Positions 6,950 to 8,294 of a DNA stretch of 8,294 bases are shown in pieces (the first letter of the stretch is position 1; every line of letters begins with the position of its first letter). The notes under the pieces were generated by a model. It was not told the origin of the DNA. It made no database searches and saw only the letters and a list, made by a program, of their open reading frames with translations. This DNA comes from an uncultured Veillonella sp. (GTDB taxonomy: Bacteria > Bacillota_C > Negativicutes > Veillonellales > Veillonellaceae). Where the stretch lies: assembly GCA_900765235.1 (NCBI GenBank), contig CAAFRK010000083.1:1-8294 (forward strand), read 5' to 3'. Both the position numbers and the translations under genes were made by a program.

Positions 6950-7010
6950 CAATGCCATTAGACGTTTACAATATTTTATTTACCCGCATTTATGTTGATT
7001 AACATCAAAA

Positions 7011-7781
7011 TTATTCAATACCAAATACACGTTTACCATTATTATAGGTAATCTCACAGAACTCATCTACATCCATACCTTTAAGGCCAGCAATTTCCTC
7101 TGCTACAAACTGAGTCTTGCTTGGGTCATTGCGACGGCCTCTAAATGGTGGTGGTGTCAAATATGGGGAATCTGTTTCAATAAGAATTCGATCTAACGGT
7201 ACTTGTTTAGCTACTTCTTTAAGATTTGTAGATTTAGGGAATACTACAGGACCCGCAAATGATATGTAGAATCCCAATTTAATAGCTTCTTTTGCCATTT
7301 CCCAGCTACCAGAATAGCAGTGGAAAATGCCCCAATTATCCTTACCTTCATTGCGCAAGATATTCATAATATCGCCATGTGCATCGCGGTCATGAATGAT
7401 AATTGGTAAATCTACTTCACGAGCAAGCTCTAATTGACGAATGAATACGCGTTTCTGTGTTTCACGGTCAGAAAAATCATAGTAATAATCTAATCCAATC
7501 TCACCGATAGCTCGTACCTTATCATTATTAAGAGCTTGATTCTTATAGAACTCATAGTCTTCTTCTGTAAAATCTTTAGACTCATGAGGATGTGTACCTA
7601 CAGCGGCATATAAACGGTCATACTGCTCCGCTAAAGCTAGGCCTGATTCAACAGTACCTCGATCAACACCTGGAATCATAATGTATTCTACGCCTGCATC
7701 AAAGCAAGCTTGTAACATCTCATTACGGTCGTTGTCAAAACGACCGTCATTTACATGAGCATGCGAATCAAAGAGTTTCAT
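7011..7781 (-). CDS. tatD: TatD-family metal-dependent deoxyribonuclease
   Basis: A 256-aa TIM-barrel hydrolase of the TatD/YcfH/YabD family, metal-dependent nucleases linked to 3'-5' DNA trimming and repair; the exact cellular substrate varies. The metal ligands are all visible: the HAH motif near the N-terminus (H7 and H9 in DSHAHV), E94 in GEIGLDYY, H130 in IIIHDRDA, H154 in FHCYSG and D204 in ETDSPYL. THPH at 63-66 and the PPFRGRRNDP segment at 211-220 are also family hallmarks. Length is normal for the family. The ATG overlaps the metG stop by one base (TAATG), with AGGAAG about 12 nt upstream as a rather distant ribosome binding site, suggesting translational coupling to metG. The metG-tatD pair is a common Firmicute arrangement. 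The transcript appears to end at the hairpin at 6865-6902. Confidence 0.96.
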   Translation of the reverse strand: MKLFDSHAHVNDGRFDNDRNEMLQACFDAGVEYIMIPGVDRGTVESGLALAEQYDRLYAAVGTHPHESKDFTEEDYEFYKNQALNNDKVRAIGEIGLDYYYDFSDRETQKRVFIRQLELAREVDLPIIIHDRDAHGDIMNILRNEGKDNWGIFHCYSGSWEMAKEAIKLGFYISFAGPVVFPKSTNLKEVAKQVPLDRILIETDSPYLTPPPFRGRRNDPSKTQFVAEEIAGLKGMDVDEFCEITYNNGKRVFGIE

Positions 7782-8294
7782 TATTTAACCACACTTCCTG
7801 CTGGTAAAGATTCGATATTGGTTACTTCTAAATGTTCTTCCCAATCAGATGCAGATAGAATCATGCCATAAGACTCAATGCCCATCATCTTCTTAGGAGC
7901 CAAGTTAGCCAAGTAAATTACCTTTTTACCAACCATAGCTTCTGGTTCATAATATTGAGAGATACCGCTTAATACTGTGCGTTCTTCAATGCCGATATCC
8001 AATACGAATTTCAATAATTTCTTGGACTTAGGTACCTTTTCACAGCTTACAACTTTTGCTACACGAAGATCTAATTTTTCAAAATCATCGTACGTAATAT
8101 TTTCTTTTAATGGTGGAATATTAGATGTGTCTACAGCTTCTTCAATCTTCTCTTCCACAACAACTTCTACCATTTCAGGAATTTCAAAACGTGGATAAAT
8201 AGGATCACCTTTTACAACTTTAGTACCTGTTGCCAATAATCCCCAAGTTTTAGCGTCTTCCAATGTAGCCTTACCAAAACCTACGAGTCCTAAT
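7781..8294 (-). CDS. metG: Methionyl-tRNA synthetase, C-terminal part (5' end off window)
   Basis: The last 170 residues of methionine-tRNA ligase, which charges tRNA-Met for initiation and elongation. The frame stays open to the window edge: upstream of LEDAKTW the codons read LGLVGFGKAT, so a TTG at 8261-8263 is an internal leucine and not the start. The visible part begins with the end of the anticodon-binding helical domain, including DPIYPRFE, the counterpart of the usual LFPRIE. A variable acidic linker rich in V and E follows. Then comes the Trbp111/EMAP-II-like tRNA-binding OB-fold, from about YDDFEKLDLRVAKV through KKLLKFVLDIG, RTVLSGI and LANLAPKKMMGIESYGMILSA. This appended domain promotes dimerisation and tRNA binding. 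The catalytic domain lies outside the window. The stop overlaps the tatD start by one base. Confidence 0.95.
   Translation of the reverse strand, partial: LGLVGFGKATLEDAKTWGLLATGTKVVKGDPIYPRFEIPEMVEVVVEEKIEEAVDTSNIPPLKENITYDDFEKLDLRVAKVVSCEKVPKSKKLLKFVLDIGIEERTVLSGISQYYEPEAMVGKKVIYLANLAPKKMMGIESYGMILSASDWEEHLEVTNIESLPAGSVVK

Noticed and set aside
7977..8198. Plus-strand open frame of 73 codons
   Set aside because: It lies antisense within metG; the Ser/Thr-rich product has no recognisable domain and reflects metG codon use.
7781..8263. A stand-alone 160-aa tRNA-binding protein (Trbp111/CsaA-like) starting at the TTG at 8261-8263
   Set aside because: The frame continues open upstream to the window edge with MetG-like sequence, and residues before the OB-fold match the end of the synthetase body, so this is the C-terminus of metG.

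Overview
The window looks like chromosomal DNA of a low-GC, diderm Firmicute of the Negativicutes, most likely Veillonella or a close relative. This is inferred from AT-rich composition, the metG-tatD-yabE type gene neighbourhood typical of Firmicutes, and protein style; no database search was possible. All five complete genes and the one partial gene lie on the minus strand, so transcription runs from high to low coordinates.

Right end (about 7011-8294): the 3' part of metG (methionyl-tRNA synthetase, with its C-terminal tRNA-binding domain) runs off the window edge. It overlaps tatD, a metal-dependent TatD-family nuclease, by one base. This unit appears to end at a perfect 14-bp hairpin at 6865-6902.

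Centre (about 1509-6857): a polyphosphate operon of three overlapping genes. The first is a Ppx/GppA-family exopolyphosphatase/pppGpp phosphatase with a C-terminal HD domain. The second is a divergent Ppx/GppA paralog that has lost several signature catalytic residues, including the HD pair. The third is polyphosphate kinase ppk1. A candidate extended -10 promoter lies immediately after the tatD terminator, and a clear terminator follows ppk. The operon therefore encodes polyP synthesis, probable polyP breakdown, and a probable pseudoenzyme between them, possibly a regulatory partner.

Left end (1-1219): a YabE-type secreted cell-wall protein (two DUF348 domains, a G5 domain and a C-terminal 3D domain) with its own good sigma-70-type promoter and its own terminator just after the stop codon. 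Next to the left edge is a strong bidirectional 18-bp hairpin, probably shared with a convergent gene outside the window. The polyP cassette separates tatD from yabE, genes that are often adjacent in Firmicutes. The most unusual element is the degenerate Ppx/GppA paralog. I saw no mobile elements, CRISPR arrays, tRNAs or rRNAs.
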